From contig JAZRLR010000030.1 of assembly GCA_045646965.1 (NCBI GenBank), positions 1-38,898 on the forward strand: a stretch of 38,898 bases of DNA. Direction: 5' to 3'. This stretch comes from HGM04593 sp045646965. Its GTDB lineage: Bacteria; Bacteroidota; Bacteroidia; Bacteroidales; Bacteroidaceae. This document shows, piece by piece, positions 7,464-15,941 of this stretch. The position numbers and the translations under genes are program-made. Below the pieces are notes generated by a model. It did no database searches. It was not told the origin of the DNA and saw only the letters and a program-made list of their open reading frames with translations. Position 1 is the first letter of the stretch. Each line of letters begins with the position of its first letter.

Positions 7464-8651
7464 ATGGGTATATTAAAAGAGAAGTACGCAAAATATGACT
7501 TGCCTCAACGCTTTATGGCGATGGGCGTTTATCCCTATTTTCGTTGCATAGAGAGTGAGCAGGATACAGAGGTGTTGATGAGCGGAAAAAAGGTGCTTAT
7601 GTTTGGTTCAAACTCCTATATGGGACTCACGAACCACCCTCGTATCAAGGAGGCTGCCATCGCTGCAACTCGCAAATATGGTACAGGATGTGCGGGCTCA
7701 CGTTTCCTCAATGGAACCGTGGATATTCACCTGCAACTCGAAAATGAGCTTGCACAGTTTGTTGGAAAGGATGAGGCGCTCGTCTATTCTACAGGCTTTC
7801 AGGTGAATTTGGGTGTGCTATCTTGTATAACTGGTCGCCGCGATACCATAATATGTGATGAACTAGACCACGCTTCAATAGTAGACGGTCGCCGTCTCTC
7901 TTTCTCCACTGTGCGCAAGTTCCGCCACAATAATATGGAGAGCCTCGAGAAGGAGTTGCAGGCTTGCGCTCCTGATACCATAAAACTAATTGTGGTAGAC
8001 GGCGTCTTCAGTATGGAGGGAGATATTGCAAACCTGCCCGAGATTGTCCGCTTGAAGGATAAGTATAATGCAAGTATTATGGTCGATGAGGCACACGGCC
8101 TTGGCGTGCTCGGAAACCAAGGTAGAGGTACTTGCAACCATTTCGGTCTTACCGACGATGTAGACCTTATTATGGGTACGTTCAGCAAGTCGCTTGCGAC
8201 CATAGGTGGTTTCATCGCTGCCGATAAGGAGGTGATAAACTACATACGACATAACTCGCGTTCTTATATATTTAGTGCAAGTAACACACCCGCTGCAACT
8301 GCTGCAGCTCTTGAGGCGCTTCATATTATCCAGGAGGAACCCGAGAGAATGGAAAACCTGTGGAAGATTACAAATTATACCTTGCAGAATTTCCGCGATT
8401 TGGGCTTTGAGATAGGAAATACTTCGACACCTATCATACCGCTCTATATACGCGATACTGACAAAACCTTTATGGTTACAAAGATGCTGTGGGATGCGGG
8501 TGTTTTTGTGAATCCTGTGGTTCCGCCCGCTTGCTCTCCGCAAGATACGCTGATACGTTTCTCGCTGATGGCAACGCATACAAAAGAGCAAATAGACCGC
8601 GCGCTTGATGTTATGGTTCCCATATTCAAGCAGCTCGAGATTATAAAATAA
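7464..8651 (+). CDS. spt: Serine palmitoyltransferase-type alpha-oxoamine synthase
   Basis: Serine palmitoyltransferase condenses serine with an acyl-CoA to 3-ketosphinganine, the first step of sphingolipid synthesis in Bacteroidales. The 395-residue product (MGILKEKYAKYDLPQRFM onward) has the full alpha-oxoamine synthase fold. Landmarks are MFGSNSYMGLTNHP (about 47-60), GTGCAGSRFLNG (about 74-85), DELDHASIVDGRR (about 132-144), MVDEAHGLGVLG (about 207-218) and the PLP lysine in GTFSKSLATIGGF (about 239-251). Length and the N-terminal KYAKYDLPQRF block resemble Bacteroides Spt more than BioF or Kbl, which have the same fold and cannot be fully excluded. The start was chosen from promoter position. 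A tRNA gene begins 7 nt after the stop. Confidence 0.82.
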   Translation: MGILKEKYAKYDLPQRFMAMGVYPYFRCIESEQDTEVLMSGKKVLMFGSNSYMGLTNHPRIKEAAIAATRKYGTGCAGSRFLNGTVDIHLQLENELAQFVGKDEALVYSTGFQVNLGVLSCITGRRDTIICDELDHASIVDGRRLSFSTVRKFRHNNMESLEKELQACAPDTIKLIVVDGVFSMEGDIANLPEIVRLKDKYNASIMVDEAHGLGVLGNQGRGTCNHFGLTDDVDLIMGTFSKSLATIGGFIAADKEVINYIRHNSRSYIFSASNTPAATAAALEALHIIQEEPERMENLWKITNYTLQNFRDLGFEIGNTSTPIIPLYIRDTDKTFMVTKMLWDAGVFVNPVVPPACSPQDTLIRFSLMATHTKEQIDRALDVMVPIFKQLEIIK

Positions 8652-8658
8652 ATGGCTA

Positions 8659-8732
8659 CGGGGTGTAGCGCAGTCCGGTAGCGCACCTGGTTTGGGACCA
8701 GGTGGTCGCAGGTTCGAATCCTGTCGCCCCGA
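8659..8732 (+). tRNA. tRNA-Pro (anticodon TGG)
   Basis: The 74-nt cloverleaf closes with a 7-bp acceptor stem (8659-8665 with 8725-8731, one T-G pair) and discriminator A at 8732; CCA is not encoded. The anticodon stem is 8686-8690 with 8698-8702, with TGG at 8693-8695. The T-arm has GGTTCGAATCC. It starts 7 nt after the spt stop with no obvious promoter between, so it may be processed from the spt transcript. Confidence 0.97.
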
Positions 8733-8740
8733 CTTTTTTT

Positions 8741-8775
8741 ACGACAACCAAGTATTTGGTTGTCGTTGTTTTTTT
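8741..8775 (+). terminator. Intrinsic terminator after tRNA-Pro
   Basis: A perfect 11-bp stem (8741-8751 with 8756-8766) and 4-nt loop are followed by a T-run. It ends the spt/tRNA-Pro transcript. Confidence 0.92.
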
Positions 8776-8811
8776 CTTGAGGCTCAAAATTCCTCGCTCT
8801 AAATGTTTAAT

Positions 8812-8887
8812 TGTGTATGCGCTTCCCGTTATCGCTCGTTATCTTTTTGTTTGTGATCAGGTGGTAGCAGGTTCGAATCCTGTCGCT
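8812..8887 (+). pseudogene. Decayed tRNA-Pro copy
   Basis: Positions 8858-8886 match the 3' half of the functional tRNA (8699-8727) at 28 of 29 bases, including the whole T-arm. Weaker similarity continues upstream through the anticodon-loop region (about 11 of 13 bases) and patchily to the D-arm. The acceptor and anticodon stems no longer pair, so it cannot fold as a tRNA. Either a tandem duplicate is decaying or this is the footprint of a tRNA-targeting element. The rest of 8776-9050 is T-rich and shows nothing I can name. Confidence 0.65.
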
Positions 8888-9051
8888 ATATTCCCGTGAG
8901 CTACAGCTCTCGCTTTATTGAGTTGATATGCGTTGCGTGGTCTGTTTTAAGCCTCTTTCTTATTTTGATGTGTTGTGCTTGGCAGGTTGTGCTTTTGTGC
9001 TTGTGACGGCTTTGTGTGGCTTGTAGAGTGGGGTTGTGGTGTAGTCTGTTT

Positions 9052-9092
9052 CTGCAAAAAAAAAATATAGCCCGAGAATTCTCGGGCTATAT
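9052..9092 (-). terminator. Terminator of the lipoprotein-DUF5723 operon
   Basis: A perfect 14-bp inverted repeat (9065-9092) is followed on the minus strand by ten or more Ts. It lies 22 nt beyond the stop codon at 9115. Confidence 0.9.
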
Positions 9093-9114
9093 AGGTGGTA
9101 AATATTATCGTGTG

Positions 9115-10539
9115 TTATTTCTGCTTGCTCTTGTGTTTGAGACCGATATTGATACCAAACATTACGTTGGCGTTCATATCCTCGAGGGGGATGAACTGCT
9201 TGTTTACTTTGCTCATAATGCAGTCTGTACCGAGGAAAAGGCTCATACCCGAGCAGTGGAGGTTAAGCATAGCGCCGAAGTTGGTGCCGTAGTCCGATTT
9301 TGTGCCGCTCACGGCAAAGTCGAATACTTTGCTGGGTGATACGTTGATGATGACTGTTGTTTTGTTGTACGAGAAGATATCGTCGAAACAATGTGTGTAA
9401 AGGACACCTGCGCTCAACTTGTTGTAGAAGGGCATCTCGTACTCTGCAGCGAGGTTAAGCTTTGCTCCGATGCCTGTCTTTTCTGCGCTCTCGCCTTTGT
9501 CCTCAAGTGCGAAGAAGTCCTCGAGGTCGTCGCAGACGTCTTCCCACTGGTCGTCGATGGTGTTACCCGAGTTGCTGTGGATGCCTGCCTGTGTAAATCC
9601 GTCGAAGTTGTATGTGTCCTCGGGTGCAATGGCTGCGCGAGCTGTCTTGCTCCAGCTGATGTAGCCGAGGTCGGTGAGTGAAGCCGATACCTTGAGGCCT
9701 TTCAGCACGGGGAGGTGGTAGAAGTCGTATGATACACCGAGGTCGGCACCTACACCGAAGCCCTGCAAGCCGGCTTTGATATCCTCGTAGCCGTCGATAA
9801 CGGTCTTGCCGCTGTTTGTGAGCTCGTCAGAGTGGGTGAAAACGCCGCCGAGAGCGATGTTTGCCTCTCCCTTCGCTGCAATCTGCCAGCTGTTCTTTGA
9901 GAGGTTGATGTCCATCTTGTCAAATGCCACGTTGGCGTAGCCGATACCGAAGAGGAACTTCAGGCGACCACCTACGGTGAGGCCGTTGATTACCTCGTGT
10001 GAGTGTCCAATAGAGAGGTCGAGGTATTCGCGTGTCTGCATTGTGAGGTCGCTGAACGAGTAGTTCTTATTGCTCATCTCCTTCATAAAAGCAAACATTC
10101 CGTAAGGGATGTTCATACCTATGTCTGAACGCGTTGTGAGGTCGATGGTGTTGAAGCCTCCAAAGCCTGTGAATGCTACAGAGAACACTGTGATGTCGAG
10201 GTTCATCTGCATAATGTTCTTTTCATTGAGTTTGCCGAGGAACTCATTGGTATCGACCGACTTGTGCATAAAGGTTACAAGCTCGTTGGGGTTTGTGGGG
10301 CTCTCATAGAGGAAATTGCCAAGGCCTATATTACCGGCTGTGCTCAATTCAAAACCTCCGAGAATGGGGAGGGCAAAGTGTCCGCGTGTAGGCTGTATGG
10401 CGGGGTTCAAACGATAGCTGTACAAGCCGCCGTCCATAAAATAACCTGTTCGGAGTGCCTGGGCCGATGCACCTGTTGCAAGAGCAACCAGTGACGCTGT
10501 GAGGAGCACTCTTTTTATGCTTGATATTATTCTTTTCAT
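9115..10539 (-). CDS. DUF5723-type outer-membrane beta-barrel protein
   Basis: The 474-residue product has a clear Sec signal (MKRIISSIKRVLLTASLVALATGASAQ, cut after about residue 27). The mature part is rich in alternating aromatic/glycine strands (for example GLTVGGRLKFLFGIGYANVAF, VGADLGVSYDFYHLP and KTGIGAKLNLAAEYEMPF), as in outer-membrane barrels. The N-terminal mature block, with GYFMDGGLYSYRLNPAIQP, resembles the DUF5723 family of Bacteroidota, whose function is unknown. It lies 50 nt downstream of a lipoprotein gene in the same orientation with no promoter visible between, so they probably form one unit. The family call is from memory of its pattern; the barrel and export calls are firmer. 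Confidence 0.75.
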   Translation of the reverse strand: MKRIISSIKRVLLTASLVALATGASAQALRTGYFMDGGLYSYRLNPAIQPTRGHFALPILGGFELSTAGNIGLGNFLYESPTNPNELVTFMHKSVDTNEFLGKLNEKNIMQMNLDITVFSVAFTGFGGFNTIDLTTRSDIGMNIPYGMFAFMKEMSNKNYSFSDLTMQTREYLDLSIGHSHEVINGLTVGGRLKFLFGIGYANVAFDKMDINLSKNSWQIAAKGEANIALGGVFTHSDELTNSGKTVIDGYEDIKAGLQGFGVGADLGVSYDFYHLPVLKGLKVSASLTDLGYISWSKTARAAIAPEDTYNFDGFTQAGIHSNSGNTIDDQWEDVCDDLEDFFALEDKGESAEKTGIGAKLNLAAEYEMPFYNKLSAGVLYTHCFDDIFSYNKTTVIINVSPSKVFDFAVSGTKSDYGTNFGAMLNLHCSGMSLFLGTDCIMSKVNKQFIPLEDMNANVMFGINIGLKHKSKQK

Positions 10540-10589
10540 AATCTTCTTTTTTTTACTGAATAATGTTTTTTCTGTCTATCAATGTGGGA

Positions 10590-12761
10590 TTAGTTCATAT
10601 CAATGATGATGGGCTCCTCAATTGATATTGACATATTCTGCAACTTGATGAAGTCGTTCTCGTTGAGAATGATAGTGTTTCCTCCGTTTGTCTCTTTGTC
10701 GCCGTTTCCTTTGAAGGTCATCTTGAGGTCTTTCAAGAGCTCGAGCTCGCCGTTCTTTGCGCTCAAGGTAACGATTACCTTTGACTCTGTGGCTTCGCTG
10801 CTGTAGCCTTTACCTGCCTTGATAACTGCGTCTTCGCCGTTCTCGTTGGTGAATATAGCCTCGATGTTGGGGAGTGTTCTGCCGTTCTTGTCTTTTGCCT
10901 CAACTGCGAGCTGGAAATCGGCGGGTATTGTGTTGAGCACGTCAAACTCGAATACTACCTTATCGATGTTGCTCACATAGTCGGTAATATCCTCGGGATT
11001 CTCGCCAAGGACATCCTCGAACTCCTCGGAATACTCGAGCTTGATTTTGTCGAATTCCATTGCGAGGTTCACTGAATAGCGACCGCTGATTGCCATATCG
11101 TTGCCAAGTTCGAGGTGCTGTACCTTCTCGGTGCTGATGCTGGGCTTGATATCCTCGATTTTGATTTTGTCGGGTACGCGGCCGAGCAGGTAGGTGAGGT
11201 TTTTCTCGTCGCTGAACTTGCTGTTGTTAATTACGATGGGGTTCTCGCCCTCGCCAATCTCAAGGGGAAGGGTTACTGCGCCCTTGTTTGTGATTTCGCC
11301 GTTTCTGTCGTAGCTGTGCATTGCAAGGTCGGCTGTTGCGTTGATGGGCACCTCGCTGTTAATGGTGAGAACGAGCTCGGGGTTAGAGAACTTGAATTCG
11401 ATACCGTTGTCGTAGATGAAGTCCATATCGTCGCCAAGCTCGAGGTTGATGGCGTCTACCTCGATGGGGTCGATGTCGGGGTTGAACTTACCCCATACTT
11501 GCTTGAGGGTGAAACCGTACTTGCCTTCGTCGTTCTTCTCGCCGATTGAGATGTTTGCGTCGAGCTTTACGTTGTTGATTGTGAGCATATCACCCAAGCT
11601 GATCTTAATTCTGTTGGCACCGATGTTACCCTCTACTTTGAGCTCCTCATCGATGTTGATTTTGCCGTTCTCGGGGTAGATTCCTTTCTCTTCTTTGTAG
11701 CTGAAGTCGAAACCGTCGATGTAGAATGTCTTGATAAGGTGCTTGCTGGGATCGGTGCTGTTGATTCTTTTTGCAGCACCTCCCTCAATGTAGAGGCGTG
11801 TAGCGTCGCCTATGGTCTCGAAGTGTGTACCTGCCATAAACTCCTCTGACTCCTTGAAGACAATGAAGCGAGGCACCTCGATGTAGAATTTCTCGTCCTC
11901 GTTCACACCGTTCATATAGAGTGTGTCAATGAGGCTGCTGAAGTTCTCGTCGTCGCCCTCTACCTGAATTGCGATATCGATTTTGAGCTCTGTGGGTTTG
12001 TCGAAGAGTACTTTCTGAATGAAATCAACACCCTCGGGTACTTCGGCATCGAAGTTATAATCTACGTTGATGTTCTCGAGTGTGTGGCTGATTTCTCCCG
12101 GATCTATTTCACCCTTCATCATCTTGTCATACTCTTCGTAGAGTTTTTCGAACTCGTCGTTGATTGTATTGACGAGCTCATCGTATGCGCTCTGAATCTC
12201 GGCAATAACCTCGTTGTATACTTTGTCGGCCTCGGCTTTGGCTGTGGCGTTCTCCTCGGGGAGTATTGAAGAGGGGATGTTCTTGTCAATTTCGTCGTAT
12301 GCCTTCTCTTTCTCGGCGAGGGCAGTTGCCTCTGCTTCCTGTTTTGCGTTCAAGGCTGTCTCTTCTGCTGTCTCTTTTGCGTTCTCGGCCTCTTTCTGCA
12401 AATCTTCGAGCTGCTCTTTTGTTTTTGCGATAATTGAGAGGTCGAACTTCTCACTGCGGCTCAAGGGCGCAATCTCTACGTCTACCTCATCTACTTTAAT
12501 GCTTGTAGCTTTGATTTCACCTTCCTTTACGATGCGGAATGTTCCGTCCTCGTCTGCCTTGAGAACGTCACCGGTCTTAATCATCTCTGTAAGCATAATT
12601 TTATCGGTGCTGCCGAGAGGGAACGAAATGCCGTTTCCTATGGCAACCGTAGCGTCTATCTCCTTTGATACATCGAGAGTGTCCTCTACGGTACAAGATG
12701 CCGCAAAGCCTAGCAAAAGCACTGCAGCTGCTGTCTGTTTGTTAAATAAATTGATTTTCAT
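10590..12761 (-). CDS. Large coiled-coil lipoprotein of unknown function
   Basis: I do not recognise a named family. The 723-residue product starts with a lipoprotein signal whose lipobox FAASC places the lipid-bearing Cys at residue 23. Residues about 24-110 are a small beta-rich region. Residues 113-216 are almost purely A/E/K and helical (KTKEQLEDLQKEAENAKETA and on), a long coiled coil. From about 225 to the end there are repeated beta-rich units resembling immunoglobulin-like or barrel-lining repeats (IEDIKPSISTEKVQHLELGN, ISIEEPIIIDMN). It has its own good promoter and sits upstream of the DUF5723 barrel. Inference: a surface or periplasmic lipoprotein working with that barrel. Confidence 0.7.
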   Translation of the reverse strand: MKINLFNKQTAAAVLLLGFAASCTVEDTLDVSKEIDATVAIGNGISFPLGSTDKIMLTEMIKTGDVLKADEDGTFRIVKEGEIKATSIKVDEVDVEIAPLSRSEKFDLSIIAKTKEQLEDLQKEAENAKETAEETALNAKQEAEATALAEKEKAYDEIDKNIPSSILPEENATAKAEADKVYNEVIAEIQSAYDELVNTINDEFEKLYEEYDKMMKGEIDPGEISHTLENINVDYNFDAEVPEGVDFIQKVLFDKPTELKIDIAIQVEGDDENFSSLIDTLYMNGVNEDEKFYIEVPRFIVFKESEEFMAGTHFETIGDATRLYIEGGAAKRINSTDPSKHLIKTFYIDGFDFSYKEEKGIYPENGKINIDEELKVEGNIGANRIKISLGDMLTINNVKLDANISIGEKNDEGKYGFTLKQVWGKFNPDIDPIEVDAINLELGDDMDFIYDNGIEFKFSNPELVLTINSEVPINATADLAMHSYDRNGEITNKGAVTLPLEIGEGENPIVINNSKFSDEKNLTYLLGRVPDKIKIEDIKPSISTEKVQHLELGNDMAISGRYSVNLAMEFDKIKLEYSEEFEDVLGENPEDITDYVSNIDKVVFEFDVLNTIPADFQLAVEAKDKNGRTLPNIEAIFTNENGEDAVIKAGKGYSSEATESKVIVTLSAKNGELELLKDLKMTFKGNGDKETNGGNTIILNENDFIKLQNMSISIEEPIIIDMN

Positions 12762-12793
12762 AACTATATAATTAATATTTTGTTCTTAAGGTA

Positions 12794-12824
12794 CAAATGT
12801 AGTCAATTAATTTCATTGAACAAA
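12794..12824 (-). promoter_or_regulatory. Promoter of the lipoprotein-DUF5723 operon
   Basis: On the minus strand TTTG (12824-12821), exactly 19 nt, then TACATTTG (12801-12794): a textbook Bacteroidota promoter, 32 nt upstream of the ATG at 12761. Confidence 0.78.
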
Positions 12825-12892
12825 TATTAGATAAAATAAATGAATTTTAAAGAATCAATTTTATCGATGCGCCCTGTTTCCTGTATCTGTAT

Positions 12893-12925
12893 AAAAAAGT
12901 CAGCTCTCCCAAAGGAAGAGCTGAC
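12893..12925 (-). terminator. Terminator of the OmpP1/FadL gene
   Basis: A stem of 12 positions (12899-12910 with 12914-12925, one mismatch) and a 3-nt loop are followed on the minus strand by six Ts. It lies 35 nt beyond the stop codon. Confidence 0.88.
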
Positions 12926-12959
12926 CGTGTATCGAATTTTAACTTATTGAAATTCTGTA

Positions 12960-14228
12960 TTAGAAGCGGAAGTCTACACCAACTGATGCGTTGTATGTCT
13001 TGCGCAGGTACTGTGAACCTGTGTTGCTGTGACCGTGTGCGTAGTTTGCATAGCAAGCACCGAAGTTGATGTCCCAGTTCTCGTTGAGGCTGTACTTGCC
13101 ACCAAGACCTACCATAAATGAGTCGTCGATGAAAGAAACGTCGCTCAAGTATCTCTCGTTCACACCGAAGTCGCTGAACTGAAGACCTGTAGAGAGCATA
13201 AGTTTCTCTGTTACTTTAACCTCTACACCGGCGAGGAGCTCGTATGTGTTGCGGCTCAAAACGTCCATTGTGTTTGCCTTGCCGAGGAGTGACTCAATCT
13301 TTGCCTCCTTGTCGAAGTAGTAAACTCCTGAACCCATAACCTTAACGCGGTTGCAGATATCGTAAGAAGCACCTACTGAAAGTTTTGCGGGAGCGTCGTT
13401 ACGGAATTTCTCGCCGTTCTGCAAAGAAGCGAGCTTGCCACCTGCGAGTGCGCCAATCATAGCGTTGCCGTCGAGGTTTGTCTCGCCGCTCATAAGTTTC
13501 TTTGTATCGTTCTCGATAGAGTTTACGGCACGGAACTCATATTTCACACCTACGTTCAAGTTACCTACCTTGTAGTCTACGCCTACGATGGGAGCAAAAG
13601 CTACGCCGCTCTGTGTGAGCTCGAGTGCGAGGATGTTACCTACAACGCCCATCTGGGGGTGTACAGCGCTGATCTCTCCCTCGTATGTGAGGCTTGTGTA
13701 GTTTGTGCGGAGACCTGCATAAGCCGAAAGGTTCTCGTTAATCTTGTATGCTGCACCAAGCTGCAAAGAGAAGAGGTACTGTGTAGACTCGAATGAAGAA
13801 CCTGCCATACCTGTGGGTGAGAGTGCAGAACCCATCATATCAAACATAGGAAGACCGTCCTCGAACTGTGCGTTACCGCCACCGCCAGGCATTCCGAAGA
13901 AACCGCTGAATGTCCAGTCACCTGTCTTGTATGCTGCGAAGAATGTGGGCATACAGGGAACATATACTTTACCCTTGTACTCTTTACCGCCGTTGTTTAC
14001 ATCACGGTTCTGCCAAATCATCTGCCAGTTGGCCGAGAAAGCCCAACCCTCTTTGAAGAAAGCTGTACCTGCAGGGTTGAAGTAGATGGCGTCGGCATCG
14101 AGTGATGCGTAACGCGAGGGGTTGCGAACAAAAGATGCGCTCTGGTTTGTGTTTGTCAAAAGACCGCCTGCAAATGATGCAATTGCAAACGATGCTACTG
14201 CGATAGTAGAAAGAACTCTTTTAATCAT
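12960..14228 (-). CDS. OmpP1/FadL-family outer-membrane transport protein
   Basis: The FadL family forms barrels that admit hydrophobic compounds such as long-chain fatty acids. The 422-residue product has a signal peptide ending near FAIASFA (residue 20), then mature GGLLTNTNQSASFVRNPSRY. The family hallmark DADAIYFNPAGTAFF is at about 44-58, and at least ten predicted amphipathic strands follow, ending in aromatic FRF, the barrel-closing C-terminal signature. The substrate is not shown by sequence; annotation pipelines often call Bacteroidota members hemin receptors without proof. It stands alone with its own -7 element and terminator. Confidence 0.88.
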   Translation of the reverse strand: MIKRVLSTIAVASFAIASFAGGLLTNTNQSASFVRNPSRYASLDADAIYFNPAGTAFFKEGWAFSANWQMIWQNRDVNNGGKEYKGKVYVPCMPTFFAAYKTGDWTFSGFFGMPGGGGNAQFEDGLPMFDMMGSALSPTGMAGSSFESTQYLFSLQLGAAYKINENLSAYAGLRTNYTSLTYEGEISAVHPQMGVVGNILALELTQSGVAFAPIVGVDYKVGNLNVGVKYEFRAVNSIENDTKKLMSGETNLDGNAMIGALAGGKLASLQNGEKFRNDAPAKLSVGASYDICNRVKVMGSGVYYFDKEAKIESLLGKANTMDVLSRNTYELLAGVEVKVTEKLMLSTGLQFSDFGVNERYLSDVSFIDDSFMVGLGGKYSLNENWDINFGACYANYAHGHSNTGSQYLRKTYNASVGVDFRF

Positions 14229-14289
14229 AATTTAAAATTTAAAAAGTTATTGTTCTAATTATTTATTCTCTCTTGTTTTGTTTGTTGCA

Positions 14290-14297
14290 CAAAAGTA
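14290..14297 (-). promoter_or_regulatory. -7 element upstream of the OmpP1/FadL gene
   Basis: TACTTTTG on the minus strand (14297-14290) is a good -7 element 62 nt upstream of the ATG; no clear TTTG lies at the right distance for -33. The remaining 14229-14465 spacer shows no gene. Confidence 0.45.
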
Positions 14298-14465
14298 GTG
14301 CAAATGTGCAGTAAGTGGATGCGCAAATCTCTATTTTAACGTAAAAAATGTATCAAATGAAAGGTGTTTGTTCATTTTGTGCGCTTTCTGTGTGTAAAAA
14401 GTTATCTTTTGTGCTATATTTCGAGCTGTGGTCTTGTTTTATGTAAGGCTCGCGCGTTCAATGTA

Positions 14466-15815
14466 TTATATACGTTCCTTGCGGCGTGTCTCCTTGCGGA
14501 ATCGGCGTGAGTAGAGCACTGCGGCTGCGGTGAGGCCTACGGGAAGGCCGAAGGCCACGCCTATCGCTCCCATTTCTAACACAAAGCCCAAAAGGTAGCT
14601 TGTGGGCAGCGCCAGAAGGATATATGACAGGAAGGCATACACACTCATAGGCTTTGTGACGGCGATGCCGCGCAGTGCATTGGCATAGTTCGCCTGTATA
14701 CCGTCGCTCACCTGGTAGGCAAGTAGGGGAATGAGCAGGGTGGTAAACATAGTCTGTATGGCGGTGTCGGCTGTGAAAATGGCGCCGAGTTCTTCCTTGA
14801 AGCAGGCTATGCCGGTGGAAAGTACAAGTGCCACAAGCAGTATGATGTGAAGGCTTGCAGTGGCTGTCTCGCCCACCTTTTCCCACTCGCCGCGGCCGCG
14901 GTAGTGGCTTATGCGTATGCAAGCGGCTGCTGCAATGCCGTAATATACAAGAAAGCAGAGCGAGCCGGTGATGCACATCACCTGAAAGGCTGCAAGCTCG
15001 GTGGCGCCCAGCCACCCCATAAGCAGCGAGGCGAGGGAGAACGATGCGGTCTCCATACCCATCTGCACGGCAAGGGGGGTGCCCACCTTAAAGAGTCCTG
15101 TGATGTCCTTGCGACGGCTGCGGCGTGCCCTGAAGCCCGTGTGGTATCGGTCGAATCTCTTCTGTTTCACAATGAACGCCACGAAAAGCACTGCCATAAG
15201 CACGCGTGAGAGCAGCGTGGCGGTTCCTGCGCCTGTGAGTCCCATCTCGGGCAGGCCGCACTTGCCAAAGATAAGCAGGTAGTTGAGTATGATGTTTGTG
15301 ATATTTCCCGTCACTATAACCCACATAGCTGTCTTTGTAGCGGCAACGGTGTCGGTGAACTGCTTGAAACTGTTGAAGAGTATCACAAAGGGTAGCGAGG
15401 CAAGCAGAGTCAAGAAATAGGGGCGCATAAGTGGAAGCAGCTCGTCGGGCTGGTTCAGGTTATGCAGGTTGAGGTAGAGCAGGCTGTAGGCTGCAATGAC
15501 AATGGCGCCGAAGAGGGTGTTTGCCCAAATGCTGTCTCTGAACGAGTGTCCCACGTTCTCGTTCTCGCTGCGGCCATAGAAGGCTCCGATAATGGGGGTG
15601 GCGCCGTAGCTGAAGCCGAGCATCGCAAATATTCCCAGGTTGAAGATATTATTTACGAATCCCGAGGCTGACAGGGCGTTGCCGCTGTATTGCCCCACCA
15701 TTATGGTATCGATGAATCCTAATATTACATTGCCGAGCTGTCCCAGGACAATGGGTGTGCCCAGTCGGATAATTGTGGAGTAGTAGCTGCGGTAGCGTCT
15801 TATGATTGCTTTCAT
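14466..15815 (-). CDS. MATE-family multidrug/cation efflux transporter
   Basis: MATE exporters use Na+ or H+ gradients to expel cationic drugs or metabolites. The 449-residue product has the family length and about 12 membrane helices. The N-terminal half carries RLGTPIVLGQLGNVILGFIDTIMVGQYSG (17-45) and GFSYGATPIIGAFYG (about 67-81). The second half repeats the fold from KVGTPLAVQMGMETASFSLASLLMG onward. It is closest in style to the NorM/DinF groups. It lies 126 nt downstream of rpiB on the same strand and may be read partly from the tkt-rpiB transcript; a large hairpin stands between them. The substrate cannot be told. Confidence 0.9.
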   Translation of the reverse strand: MKAIIRRYRSYYSTIIRLGTPIVLGQLGNVILGFIDTIMVGQYSGNALSASGFVNNIFNLGIFAMLGFSYGATPIIGAFYGRSENENVGHSFRDSIWANTLFGAIVIAAYSLLYLNLHNLNQPDELLPLMRPYFLTLLASLPFVILFNSFKQFTDTVAATKTAMWVIVTGNITNIILNYLLIFGKCGLPEMGLTGAGTATLLSRVLMAVLFVAFIVKQKRFDRYHTGFRARRSRRKDITGLFKVGTPLAVQMGMETASFSLASLLMGWLGATELAAFQVMCITGSLCFLVYYGIAAAACIRISHYRGRGEWEKVGETATASLHIILLVALVLSTGIACFKEELGAIFTADTAIQTMFTTLLIPLLAYQVSDGIQANYANALRGIAVTKPMSVYAFLSYILLALPTSYLLGFVLEMGAIGVAFGLPVGLTAAAVLYSRRFRKETRRKERI

Positions 15816-15885
15816 ATTTTGTGAGGGGGGCCTCCTGTTGTGGGGCGTTCTTTGGCGCAGTTGTGTGCTGCGTTTCCATATACCT

Positions 15886-15926
15886 CAAGAGAGTGTGCCG
15901 AAGGTTATTATCGACACACTCTCTTG
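15886..15926. other. Long hairpin between rpiB and the MATE gene
   Basis: A perfect 12-bp stem (15886-15897 with 15915-15926) extended by 3 bp after a mismatch encloses a 9-nt loop. Neither strand has a proper T-run next to it, so it is more likely an mRNA 3'-end or processing hairpin downstream of rpiB than a classic intrinsic terminator. Confidence 0.55.
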
Positions 15927-15941
15927 CTATTTCTTTCGATA

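Noticed and set aside
8699..8886. attL/attR pair of an integrated element at tRNA-Pro
   Set aside because: Only about 130 bp separate the repeats, there is no integrase, and partial similarity extends into the 5' half of the tRNA, favouring a decayed duplicate.
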